Source: RYN-230 sp963704995
GTDB lineage: Bacteria > Actinomycetota > Actinomycetes > Streptosporangiales > Streptosporangiaceae
Direction: 5' to 3'
DNA length: 64,000 bases
Assembly (NCBI GenBank): GCA_963704995.1
Contig: CAVPIM010000010.1
Location: forward strand, 434,001 to 498,000
In this document: positions 26,582 to 34,553 of the stretch, piece after piece
Position numbering within the stretch: the stretch's first letter is position 1
How the letters are laid out: each line of letters starts with the position of its first letter
The notes under the pieces: generated by a model
Told to the model about the DNA's origin: nothing
Seen by the model: the letters and a program-made list of their open reading frames with translations, nothing else
Database searches by the model: none
Translations under genes and position numbers: made by a program

Positions 26582-26989
26582 GGGTCAGGTCGGCGCCGGC
26601 CGGAACCAGTCGCGAGGCAGGTGCTGTTCCTCGGCTCGGTCCAGTGGCTGGGGACAGGCCAGTTCGATGAGCACGACCTCGTAGCGCTCCAGCGCCACCG
26701 CGACCGGATCACCCCCAGCCCGGTCCCGCTAATCGCCGTCTCCCGCCCCGGAGCGTCCACCACGTACGCGAACGCCGTCGGCGCCCGCAGCCTTGAGCAC
26801 GCGAGCGATTGATCTGTACCGCCTCGGGACTGCCTACCCGGACGCCGCCGTTAGTGGAACGGTGCGCCATCTCAGCGGCGTGATCAGCCCAAGAATTCAT
26901 CGGCGCGCGCAGTGCCGCCCCGCGCACCGGAGGATGCCCATGCCACGGCGTGTTCGTTCCGCGCCGTAAGGTGACGCGCGTCGACGGCT
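26582..26989. other. Intergenic region
   Basis: No gene is supported between the NACHT gene and the HxlR gene. Confidence 0.45.
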
Positions 26990-27475
26990 TCAGCTTGCAG
27001 CGGCGTATGCCTCGGCGAGGCGTTCGATGACGCTGGGACTGCTCCGTTCTGGCGCTGCGGTCCCAAGGTGGATGGCCCGCAGCTCGGCCATGAGTTCGGC
27101 CCACAGCGGCGGGCCGCCCGCTGCAAGCACTTCGGCGCGCACCCGCAGCCGCTTCGTAGTCGGACGGTGTCGCAGACCCCACTCGCCAAGCTGCGCGAAG
27201 ACCGGCACGAGCTGGATGGACGCCTCGGTCAGGCTATAGGCCGCCCGGCGGCCCGGCCCCGCATCCTCTCGTGTCAGGAGACCGGCGCTCACCAGCCGCT
27301 TGAGCCGGTCGGCCAGGATGTTGGAGGCGATCCTCTCCTCGGAGCCGGCGAGGAGCTCCCGGAAGTACCGCCGGTTTCCGAACATCACGTCGCGCAGCAC
27401 CAGCAGGCTCCAGCTGTCCCCGAACGCCTCGACCGCGGCGTTGATCGGACACCCCGACCGCGCTTCCTGTTCCAC
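26990..27475 (-). CDS. HxlR-family transcriptional regulator
   Basis: 161 aa with the single winged-helix fold of HxlR/MarR-like repressors: CPINAAVEAFGDSWSLLVLR (the Cys near the N-terminus is typical), then FRELLAGSEERIASNILADR, LKRLVSAGLL and YSLTEASIQLVPVFAQLGEW. The start is the GTG at 27475 behind GGAGGAAGAGG. It is divergent from the DHFR-like/MBL fusion gene across a 97-bp gap that contains an inverted repeat. HxlR proteins often sense reactive electrophiles or act as local repressors, so control of the neighbouring fusion gene is the obvious inference. Confidence 0.9.
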   Translation of the reverse strand: MEQEARSGCPINAAVEAFGDSWSLLVLRDVMFGNRRYFRELLAGSEERIASNILADRLKRLVSAGLLTREDAGPGRRAAYSLTEASIQLVPVFAQLGEWGLRHRPTTKRLRVRAEVLAAGGPPLWAELMAELRAIHLGTAAPERSSPSVIERLAEAYAAAS

Positions 27476-27498
27476 CCTCTTCCTCCCGTCCTAACTGG

Positions 27499-27545
27499 TT
27501 GCAATCTACCATCAGATGTCCTAGTGTCTGACCCACCGATTGCAA
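27499..27545. promoter_or_regulatory. Inverted repeat between hxlR-type and fusion genes, possible operator
   Basis: TTGCAATC (27499-27506) and GATTGCAA (27538-27545) are perfect 8-bp arms 31 bp apart in an AT-richer gap between two divergent genes. Confidence 0.5.
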
Positions 27546-27572
27546 ATCGCAAGCAGTATGCAGGAGGCGAGA

Positions 27573-29027
27573 ATGGACGACACTGAACCGCAGACTGCAG
27601 CCGCGAAGATGCTCTGGCACTTCACGATGTCGCTGGACGGTTTCGTGGCCGGCCCGGAACACGACATGCACTGGCTGACCGGCGTCGCCGTCAGAGCCGG
27701 CCTGATCGAGGAGTACACCCGGACGACGGGCGCCGTCCTGGCCGGCCGCGACGGCTTCGACAGTGCCATCGGTGATGCCCGGCCCTACGGCGGCGCATGG
27801 CAGGGCCCGATCTTCGTACTCACGCACCACCCGGAGGACGCCCGGCCGGCCGACGGCATCACCGTCCTTAGCTGCCCGGTCGAGGAGGCGGTGCAGATCG
27901 CGCTCGACGCGGCGGGCGGGAAGAACGTCGAGGTGTTCTCGCCGACCATCGGGCGGCAACTGCTCGAGCGAGGCCTGATCGATGAGATCGACCTGCACAT
28001 CGCGCCCATCCTCCTCGGCGCCGGCATCCGCCTCTATGACAACCCGGCTGACGACGGGATCATCCGGCTTCACCGGGTCGGCGACGGCGATCCCGCTTCG
28101 ACGGTCAACGTGCGGTACCGACCCGTCACTACCGGTCGGTCCGCAGCCGGGCTCTCCGGGCGCGGCCCAGGCCCTCGACCGCGAGGGGATCCCGTGCTGA
28201 GGCAGGTCGCGGAGGGTGTGCTGATCCACGAGAGCGAGTTCTGCCAGAGCAACGCCGTTGTCGTGCACGGCCGGGCTGGCGTGTTGCTCATCGACCCCGG
28301 GGTGCACGGCTACGAAATGGCCACCCTCGCGAACGACTTGTCCGATTCGGGCCAGCCCGTAATGGCAGGGTTTTCTACGCATCCGCATTGGGATCACCTG
28401 CTCTGGCACGCCCGGCTCGGCGCCGCGCCCCGTTACGCCACGGCTCGCTGCGCAGACATTGTCCGAGTTCTGCTGTCGGACGCGGGTTGGAGGGCCCGCA
28501 TCGTCGAGTGGATGCCGCCGGACATCGCCGACCAGGTACCGCTGGACCTGCTTGGCCTCGTTACCGGTCTGCCCGCCGAGACGGCGCAGATTCCCTGGGA
28601 TGGCCCTCAAGTCCGGATTATCGAGCATCAAGCGCATGCCCCGGGCCATGCGGCGCTGTTGATTGAGGAACGCGGGGTTCTCGTCGCCGGCGACATGCTT
28701 TCTGATGTCCTGATTCCGATGCTCGACTTGAACGACACCACTGACCCGATCGAGGACTACCTCGCCGCGCTGCGGCTGCTCGAGGGCGTGGCGGACGACG
28801 TCGATGTCGTCATCCCTGGCCACGGGTCCATCGGCGGAGCTGATCAGGTACACGCACGGATCGACCAGGATCAGGCGTACGTGCATGCCCTGCGTGACGC
28901 TCATGTTCCCAGCGACCCGCGGGCCGGCCCATCGGCCAAGGACGGCTGGGACTGGGTGGCCGGCGTGCACGCACGGCAACTCCAGAGTCTCGCCCGAAGA
29001 AGCGAGCGCAACGGGACGCCCGGCTAG
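27573..29027 (+). CDS. Fusion: DHFR/RibD-C-like reductase domain and metallo-beta-lactamase-fold hydrolase
   Basis: 484 aa from the ATG at 27573 (AGGAGG 6-7 bp upstream). Residues 13-185 are a RibD C-terminal/dihydrofolate-reductase-like domain: WHFTMSLDGFVAGPEHDMHW, GAVLAGRDGFD, then VEVFSPTIGRQLLERGLIDE and IAPILLGAGIRLYD, the usual NADPH-reductase layout. A Gly/Pro/Arg linker (about 186-208) leads to an MBL-fold domain of about 270 residues with zinc ligands in STHPHWDHL (H270, H272, D274, H275), H359 (APGHAAL), D374 (VAGDML) and H417 (IPGHGS). Both active-site frameworks look intact. The joint is in frame with no stop. It is divergent from the HxlR regulator. The fusion suggests two sequential steps on one substrate, or reduction plus detoxification; substrate unknown. 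Confidence 0.85.
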   Translation: MDDTEPQTAAAKMLWHFTMSLDGFVAGPEHDMHWLTGVAVRAGLIEEYTRTTGAVLAGRDGFDSAIGDARPYGGAWQGPIFVLTHHPEDARPADGITVLSCPVEEAVQIALDAAGGKNVEVFSPTIGRQLLERGLIDEIDLHIAPILLGAGIRLYDNPADDGIIRLHRVGDGDPASTVNVRYRPVTTGRSAAGLSGRGPGPRPRGDPVLRQVAEGVLIHESEFCQSNAVVVHGRAGVLLIDPGVHGYEMATLANDLSDSGQPVMAGFSTHPHWDHLLWHARLGAAPRYATARCADIVRVLLSDAGWRARIVEWMPPDIADQVPLDLLGLVTGLPAETAQIPWDGPQVRIIEHQAHAPGHAALLIEERGVLVAGDMLSDVLIPMLDLNDTTDPIEDYLAALRLLEGVADDVDVVIPGHGSIGGADQVHARIDQDQAYVHALRDAHVPSDPRAGPSAKDGWDWVAGVHARQLQSLARRSERNGTPG

Positions 29028-29482
29028 CGATCCTCTTGCGAAAACACACTCCGGGCGATGAACGGCGGCAGGAAACAGAACTGGTCTATCGGGCGCCCCG
29101 GCCACGGCCTCGAGGTTGTCAGCGAAAACGCACCGAGCCGGCGATCTGCGCTCAGCGAGCAAATACGGGCGCTCGACGCTTCTTCACCTTGCGTGACGAC
29201 TCCTGGCCCGACTCGATGGCTGCTGGTTGCGGAGCGATTGCCCAGATTCCGCGCCCGACGCAATCGCCGAGCCCGTCCGCGCCTCGCCGGGCCCCACAGA
29301 AGCCGCACAAAGCCTTGCTTTCGGGGGGCTCACCACGGGAAGCCCACAGACGAAACGGGACTACGCGGCACACGGCGGCACAGTGGCTATGATGGTGGTA
29401 TCAGCCTATTGACCAGCCCTTATGCCGGTGAGCTGGGCTGGGTGATACTTACAGGATCATGGTCGTAAAGGGGGATAGAACC
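29028..29482. other. Intergenic region at the right end of the island
   Basis: No gene is supported. About 40 bases at 29139-29179 (core GGCGATCTGCGCTCAGCGAG) recur near 45633-45672. Confidence 0.4.
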
Positions 29483-29539
29483 CCTGAAAAGCGGAAGGTC
29501 GGCGGTTCGACCCCGCTCCTGACCACCTTGTCTCGTAGC
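29483..29539 (+). repeat. attR: right direct repeat (3' part of tRNA-Phe)
   Basis: Same 57 bases as 13256-13312 with one mismatch; about 11 further bases are similar. Only the tRNA half from the anticodon loop to the 3' end is present, as expected for the distal end of an element integrated in tRNA-Phe. The interval between the repeats is 16.2 kb. Confidence 0.9.
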
Positions 29540-29823
29540 TTCGGCCAGCTCTCTCACCTGCGGAAACCGCAGGATGAGCAGGCATATGACGGCAACGACC
29601 TCACCTTTGCTAGGAGTCTCTGACCAGCGGAAACGCTGGCCTGCAGAGAGCTGCGCCGCAGCTCGGCCGCAGGAAGAGAGACAAACTATGAGCGTGCCGG
29701 GACCCGTCCTCGCGGCAGCCTAAGCCGCTGGCCGCGGGAGTGTTCCAGCCCGAGATCAGCTCGTTCCGGCTCTGCCTGGCGGCCGAGGGAAAGTCGGGCA
29801 AGACGGTAACGTCGCCGAACTAA
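29540..29823 (+). pseudogene. Second integrase leader and N-terminal remnant
   Basis: Past the right repeat the sequence parallels the leader of the left integrase. There are hairpin-forming CTGCGG-AAA-CCGCAG and CCAGCG-GAA-ACGCTGG segments, then CGCAGGAAGAGAG and an ATG at 29687. A frameshift near 29700 interrupts the start. The other frame reads KPLAAGVFQPEISSFRLCLA and AEGKSGKTV, equivalent to EICSFRLHLAAEGKAAKTV of the left integrase, and stops at about 29823. Everything downstream of the first about 45 codons is missing. This is the left end of a second, related element. Confidence 0.75.
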
Positions 29824-30233
29824 CAGCCGGGGTCGCCGCAGGTCGCACCGTAGACGACTGGCAGATGCCCAAAAGCTCCAAGCCCGGCGACCTTGTGATC
29901 TGGTACGCCGCTGGCCGCCAGAAATACATAGCTCTAGGGTGGGTGGACGCTATCCCAACGGTGGTTGGCGAAGGCCATGGACCCTATCGCGGCCCAGTTG
30001 GCCGTATGGAGTGGATCGAGCCGGTGGACCGCCGGAAGGTGGTCAGAGACTGTGCGTTTGACGGCGGTGTCGAGTCCTATCAGACAGTGGAAGACGGATT
30101 GGTAGCGGACTTCCTGGAGTCGCTCGGTCTTTCACACCTAACTCCGCGCAGAAAGAGGGCGCTGGCTGACCTCCTGGCTCGTTTGGAGAGCGAACCAACG
30201 CCTATGATCGCGGGTCAGCATCATCTCGGGTAG
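29811..30233 (+). pseudogene. EVE-like domain protein lacking its N-terminus
   Basis: From the ATG at 29865 there are 122 codons: MPKSSKPGDLVIWYAAGRQK, then YIALGWVDAIP, GRMEWIEPVDRRKVVRDCAF, and a helical C-terminus. The P-G-D-L-V-I-W-Y and ALGWV strands fit EVE/PUA-like modified-base or small-molecule binding domains. In the same frame, protein-like sequence runs back to about 29811 (NVAELTAGVAAGRTVDDWQ) and then enters the integrase remnant with no start codon. The expected first strand (about 15-20 residues) is gone. Translation from 29865 would give a domain without its first part. Confidence 0.6.
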
Positions 30234-30757
30234 CCGACGTACCAACCTGATTCGCGCCGAGTCCCACAGTCGGCAGTATGACTGGCAGACGTTCCAGCCC
30301 GTGCCCTACCCCGACGATCTCCTCCCGTGCGATGTTGATAAAATCCAGCCGAACTGAGCGCAGGTCCTGAACAATCTCAGACCAGCTGGCCTCGTCGAAT
30401 TCCCCGAGGCTCTCCATCCGCGATGTGGAAAGCCAAAACTTGGCGTCCATCTTCTCCGCTGCGGTGATCGCAGCAGGAGTGGCGACAAGAGAAATTAGTG
30501 CCAATGCCTGGTTCCACGGATTCCAGTCAACTTTCTCATCCCTTCGCCAGAGGCGCCTCATGGCAAGCTCGGCACGGGTTCGACTCGGCAACGACGGCTG
30601 CGCACGCATCGACTTGCTTGTCACGGATCCAATGACGCTTTTGCGATCGGCCCGCGATCACACCTCCTGTTATCGCGCCAAGGAGAGTGACCAATGCTGC
30701 GCCCGTACTAGAAACGACGATAGGTACCCAGTCGCTCACGCCATCTCCCCTCTCCAT
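30202..30757 (-). pseudogene. Small membrane-anchored hypothetical protein, frameshifted
   Basis: Two minus-strand frames together give one protein. From the ATG at 30757 the first reads SDWVPIVVSSTGAALVTLLG, a membrane helix, then RSQKRHWIRDKQVDACAAVV. After a one-base shift near 30575 the second reads TRAELAMRRLWRRDEKVDWN and WNQALALISLVATPAAITAA, with MDAKFWLSTSRM and an FINIARREIV-like end. This matches a recurring actinomycete protein of unknown function with one N-terminal helix and a cytoplasmic helical domain. Its 3' end overlaps the EVE-like gene by about 30 bp. Confidence 0.6.
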
Positions 30758-30924
30758 GCGCGACCTCAGTCTCCGGCTTTCGCTTGCTTTGCCCGAGCTT
30801 TGGCGAAAGTAAGTATGTCGCTCCCTGGCAAGCGGAGCAACGACTGCACGCGTCACCGGGGATGCCGCCAGTCGGGCGTTCCGGTAGTGGAGCGCAGGTA
30901 GCGGGGGAGAGCTATCCTGGCCTG

Positions 30925-31395
30925 GTGCTTGACCCGAGCAGCCTCGATCTGGAGGAGATCGCTAGCGCACTGGCCGACCAGACCGATTACGAACACCACT
31001 GGCTGATCAACCCGGACACGGGAGAGATCGTGTTCTGGACGGCTGACACCGGCATCGACGGGCAGACACCCGTTGACCTCGATGAACTGGACCTGATTGT
31101 CATCGAGCCGCTGCCGTCCTGGATCTGGTACCAGGACATGGTTGACTTCGCCGGCGGAATCACCGATGAGCGCGCCAGGCGCAGGCTGGCACGGGCTGTC
31201 CAGGGCAAGGGAGCCTTCCGCCGGTTCAAAGACGAACTCCACGCAGAACATCCGGACCTGCTGCCGGCCTGGTACGCCTTCCGGGACACCCGGGCCAGCC
31301 GCCGGGTCGTGCAATGGCTGGCTGACAACTCGCTCATCGACGACAGTTCCGCGGACAGCTTCTTTTCCGGCCACCCGGATCCTGCCCTGCCCTGA
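30925..31395 (+). CDS. UPF0158-family protein
   Basis: 156 aa from the GTG at 30925 (an ATG at 30862 is an alternative; the ribosome site is poor for both). Sequence hallmarks are LDLEEIASALADQTDYEHHW, TGEIVFWTADTG, PSWIWYQDMVDFAGGITDE, ARRRLARAVQGKGAFRRFKD and AWYAFRDTRASRRVVQWLAD. UPF0158 proteins are small soluble proteins of unknown function found sporadically and often near mobile DNA. Monocistronic here. Confidence 0.85.
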   Translation: MLDPSSLDLEEIASALADQTDYEHHWLINPDTGEIVFWTADTGIDGQTPVDLDELDLIVIEPLPSWIWYQDMVDFAGGITDERARRRLARAVQGKGAFRRFKDELHAEHPDLLPAWYAFRDTRASRRVVQWLADNSLIDDSSADSFFSGHPDPALP

Positions 31396-31446
31396 CCCCG
31401 CGGATGCCGCGACCGGCGCACTGTCATCAGCGTAAGACGTTGCCGG

Positions 31447-31665
31447 TCAAGGCTGCTCGCGCGCGTCCGCGCGGCGGCCCTGGCGGCGCAGCCACTCCCC
31501 GTAGAGCAGGTGGCTGCGGGCCAGCTCGGTGCGGGCGCGGGTGCGGCCGAGGCGGTCGATGGACTCACGGTAGCGCCGCTCGGCGGACTCGCCCTCGCTG
31601 AACAGGGCGGTCAGGCGGGCCTGGATCCCCAGCGCCCACTGGCCTGGCGGGGTGGACGGTGCCGT
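31447..31665 (-). pseudogene. C-terminal fragment of a large LuxR-type (AAA/TPR) regulator
   Basis: The minus-strand translation PGQWALGIQARLTALFSEGE, SAERRYRESIDRLGRTRART, ELARSHLLYGEWLRRQGRRA ends at a stop near 31447. This is the helical repeat that precedes the C-terminal helix-turn-helix of about 900-aa LAL-type regulators. The rest of the protein and the helix-turn-helix are absent. It abuts the response regulator stop at 31675 and has no start. Confidence 0.6.
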
Positions 31666-31674
31666 CCCGGGGAT

Positions 31675-32385
31675 TCACGGTCCGCCGGGGGCCGGACTGC
31701 TGGGCGGCGGGCCTGCCAGCCCGGTCTGGTAGGCCAGGACGATGGCCTGGACCCGGTCCCGTAGCTGCAGCTTGGCCAGGATGCTGGCCACGTGGGTCTT
31801 GACCGTCGCGGTGCTGAGCGTCAGCTCTGCGGCCAGCTCGGCGTTGCTGAGCCCGCGGGCCAGCAGCCGCAGTACCTGGAGTTCCCGCACTGTCAGGTCG
31901 GACAGGCCGGCGTGCGAGATGAACTGGCCGGGCTGGTGCGGGGCGAACCGTTCGATCAGGCGCCGGGTGATGGACGGCGCGAGCAGCGCGTCGCCCGAGC
32001 GGACCATGCGTACCGCCGCGACGAGCTGCTCGGGCGAGGTGTCTTTGAGCAGGAACCCGCTCGCCCCGGCGGTCAGCGCGGCGTAGACGTACTGGTCGAG
32101 GTCGAACGTGGTGAGGATGATGATCTGGCATCCGCATCCGGGCTTGGATGCGAGGATGCGGCGGGTGGCCTCAAGCCCGTCCATTCCCGGCATCCGGATG
32201 TCCATGAGGACAACGTCGGGGCGGTGCTGAAGCACGGCGGCGACCGCTTCCTTGCCGTTGGCTGCTTCGGCCGCGACGGTGATCCCGGCCTCGTTCAGGA
32301 TGAGCCGGAACCCGCTGCGGACCAGTGTCTGGTCGTCGGCGATGACCACGCGGAGCGGAGCGCCGGCGGTGGCTGCCTCGCTCAT
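31675..32385 (-). CDS. NarL/LuxR-type response regulator
   Basis: 236 aa. The receiver domain has the acidic pair in VIADDQTLVRSG, the phospho-acceptor Asp62 in VLMDIRMPGMDG and Lys in FLLKDTSPEQL. The C-terminal LuxR helix-turn-helix is LTVRELQVLRLLARGLSNAE, LAAELTLSTATVKTHVASIL. Its ATG overlaps the stop of the histidine kinase gene by 4 bp, so the two are translationally coupled. The probable target is the divergent ABC transporter operon starting at 33861. Confidence 0.93.
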   Translation of the reverse strand: MSEAATAGAPLRVVIADDQTLVRSGFRLILNEAGITVAAEAANGKEAVAAVLQHRPDVVLMDIRMPGMDGLEATRRILASKPGCGCQIIILTTFDLDQYVYAALTAGASGFLLKDTSPEQLVAAVRMVRSGDALLAPSITRRLIERFAPHQPGQFISHAGLSDLTVRELQVLRLLARGLSNAELAAELTLSTATVKTHVASILAKLQLRDRVQAIVLAYQTGLAGPPPSSPAPGGP

Positions 32386-33698
32386 GGCGGGGTCACTTCC
32401 GCGGGTATCTCGGCTGGTTCCACCGGGATCCTTGCCTGCACCAGCCAGCCCCCGCCCGGCCGCGGTGCGGCGGCGAGCTCGCCGCCGTAGAGCGCCACCC
32501 GTTCCCGCAGGCCAAGCAGGCCCATCCCGGCACCGCGGGGAACGCCGGCGTCCGGGGCCGGGCCAGCGGCGGGAATCGGCCGCCCGTCGTCGGCGACCTC
32601 GACCACCAGCGCGGCTGGTTCATAGGTGAGCCGGACTTCGGCCCGTGGCTTTCCCGCGTGCTTGATCACGTTGGTGAGCGCCTCCTGCACCACCCGGTAC
32701 ACGGCCAGTCCCAGCCCGGCTGGTAGGTCCCGCGGTGTCCCGGCGATGCGCAGCTCGACGGGCAGCCCGGCGGCTACGACACGGCCAACCATCTCGCGCA
32801 GCTCGTCGAGACCGGGCTGCGGCGCCAGGTCGGCGGCACCGCCCTGGCCGCTGCCAGCATCCACCAGCACGGCCGGTTGCCCGGCTGGCCCACCAGCATC
32901 ATCGGTCCCCGGCGGGGGACTGAGCAGGCCGAGCAGGTGACGAAGCTCGGTCATGGCCGTGCGGCCGCTTGATTCCACCGCGCGCAACGCTTTGATGGCC
33001 TCGGCGGGATCGGCGCTCAGCACCCGCCGGGCGGCGCCCGCCTGCACCACCATCACGCTCACGTTGTGCGTCACGACGTCGTGCAGCTCGCTCGCGAGGC
33101 GCGCCCGTTCCCGCGCCAGCGCGCGCCGGGTCGCAGCCTCGTGCTCGGCCTGGGCCTGGCGAAGCCGCGCGCCGGAGTCACCGGCCCGCCGGGCCCACCG
33201 GTGGACCGCGTCTCCCACGATCATGATCGGGATGAAGATCAGCAAGGAGGTGGCCCGGGCCGGAATTGGCGGGTTCATGTTCGCGGAAAGCGCGATCAGC
33301 AGCACGGTCACCAGCGGCATGCTGAGCAGCGCGGCGCCCCGGTACCGACTGTGCACGACGGCCGAGTAGGCGGCGAACGCCACCGCGAGGAAGGTGACCA
33401 GCGTCGCGTTGTTATTGCCGTAGTAGGCAGCGACGGCGGCAGAGATGATCGTCCAGAACGCGGTCAGCGGGAAGACCCTGCGCAGCGCCAGCGGTGCCGC
33501 CGTCAGGGCGACCAGCAACGGCCCAAGCGGGCGGGCAGGAGGAGTCCCGGCCAGTGCCGCGACGGTTCCCGTCGCCGCCAGGACTGCGTCAAGACTGATG
33601 GCGCGCCGGGAGACCACTGGCCGCGGCTCGGTGGACCGGGCGAACACCAGCGCCTGGGCCAGGCCGGTCTGCACCAGCCCTCGCCTGCTCTCGCTCAC
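32382..33698 (-). CDS. Sensor histidine kinase (HisKA_3 type)
   Basis: About 438 aa from the GTG at 33698 (GGGGGAC upstream; an ATG at 33734 is possible). Four to five membrane helices without a large external sensor (for example ATLVTFLAVAFAAYSAVV) precede a coiled linker. The H-box ERARLASELHDVVTHNVSVM contains the phosphorylated His. The ATPase domain is VYRVVQEALTNVIKHAG, GAGMGLLGLRERV. Intramembrane-type sensors of this class, next to an ABC transporter, usually detect membrane-active compounds or transporter flux. Upstream partner of the response regulator. Confidence 0.9.
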   Translation of the reverse strand: MSESRRGLVQTGLAQALVFARSTEPRPVVSRRAISLDAVLAATGTVAALAGTPPARPLGPLLVALTAAPLALRRVFPLTAFWTIISAAVAAYYGNNNATLVTFLAVAFAAYSAVVHSRYRGAALLSMPLVTVLLIALSANMNPPIPARATSLLIFIPIMIVGDAVHRWARRAGDSGARLRQAQAEHEAATRRALARERARLASELHDVVTHNVSVMVVQAGAARRVLSADPAEAIKALRAVESSGRTAMTELRHLLGLLSPPPGTDDAGGPAGQPAVLVDAGSGQGGAADLAPQPGLDELREMVGRVVAAGLPVELRIAGTPRDLPAGLGLAVYRVVQEALTNVIKHAGKPRAEVRLTYEPAALVVEVADDGRPIPAAGPAPDAGVPRGAGMGLLGLRERVALYGGELAAAPRPGGGWLVQARIPVEPAEIPAEVTPP

Positions 33699-33744
33699 CA
33701 GCTCATTGTCCCCCGCGGCTCCGCCGCGTGGCATCGCCCGCCCG

Positions 33745-33830
33745 GCCGAGGCGACTCCGCCTCGCGAACGACCTGCCCGGCGAAAGTCAGCCGCCTCGGC
33801 GGGCAAGTTGCCCCTCGCGGCCGAGGCGGG
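33745..33830. promoter_or_regulatory. CCGAGGCG repeats between kinase and ABC operons
   Basis: CGAGGCG/CGCCTCG form a palindrome at 33747-33764. The motif recurs inverted at 33791-33799 (CCGCCTCGG) and direct at 33821-33829 (CCGAGGCGG). Three or four copies in a 160-bp divergent gap suggest binding sites for the adjacent response regulator; GC-rich background makes this tentative. Confidence 0.4.
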
Positions 33831-33860
33831 CCAGGACCGGGCGGGCCTAGCTTGCCGGGC

Positions 33861-34553
33861 ATGGATGCCCTCATACGACTCGAAGAAGTCACCAAACGCT
33901 ACGACAGCGACGCCGCGCCCGCGGTGGACGGCATCAGCATGCAGATCGCGCCCGGCGAGGCCGTCGCGGTGATGGGCCCGTCGGGCAGCGGTAAATCGAC
34001 GCTGCTGAACATGATCGCCGGCCTGGACCGGCCGACCAGCGGGACCGTCACCGTGGTCGGCCAGCGGATCGACCGGCTGAGCGAGACCGGCGTGGCCCGG
34101 TTCCGCCGGCAGCAGGTCGGGATGATCTTCCAGTTCTTCAACCTGCTGGACGACCTGACCGTCCTGGACAACATCCTGCTTCCCGCGCAGCTGGCCGGGA
34201 TGCCGCGGGGCCAGGCCCAGGCCCGGGCGGACGAGCTGCTGGCGGCGCTGCGGATCGGCCAGCACCGCCAGGCCTACCCGGCCCGGCTGTCCGGCGGCCA
34301 GCGGCAGCGGGTGGCGATCGCCCGCGCTTTGGTGAACCGGCCGGCGATGCTGCTGGCCGACGAGCCGACCGGCGCGCTGGACAGCGCCAACGGCGAGCAG
34401 ATCGGCGAACTGTTGCTCGACCTCAACCGGTCCGGCCAAACGCTGGTGCTCGTCACCCACAACCCCGGCCTGGCCGCCCGGTACGCGCACCGCACGATCC
34501 AGCTCGCCGACGGCCGGATCGCCAGCGACGCCGGAGCGGGGGCGCGGCGATGA
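33861..34553 (+). CDS. ABC transporter ATP-binding protein (MacB/LolD type)
   Basis: 230 aa from the ATG at 33861. Walker A is GPSGSGKSTLLN, Q-loop IFQFFNLL, signature LSGGQRQRVAIARAL, Walker B MLLADEPTGALD, H-loop VTHNP. This matches the ATPases that pair with FtsX-type permeases and power mechanotransmission or antimicrobial-peptide removal rather than solute transport. The stop overlaps the permease ATG by 4 bp. Divergent from the two-component genes. Confidence 0.95.
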   Translation: MDALIRLEEVTKRYDSDAAPAVDGISMQIAPGEAVAVMGPSGSGKSTLLNMIAGLDRPTSGTVTVVGQRIDRLSETGVARFRRQQVGMIFQFFNLLDDLTVLDNILLPAQLAGMPRGQAQARADELLAALRIGQHRQAYPARLSGGQRQRVAIARALVNRPAMLLADEPTGALDSANGEQIGELLLDLNRSGQTLVLVTHNPGLAARYAHRTIQLADGRIASDAGAGARR

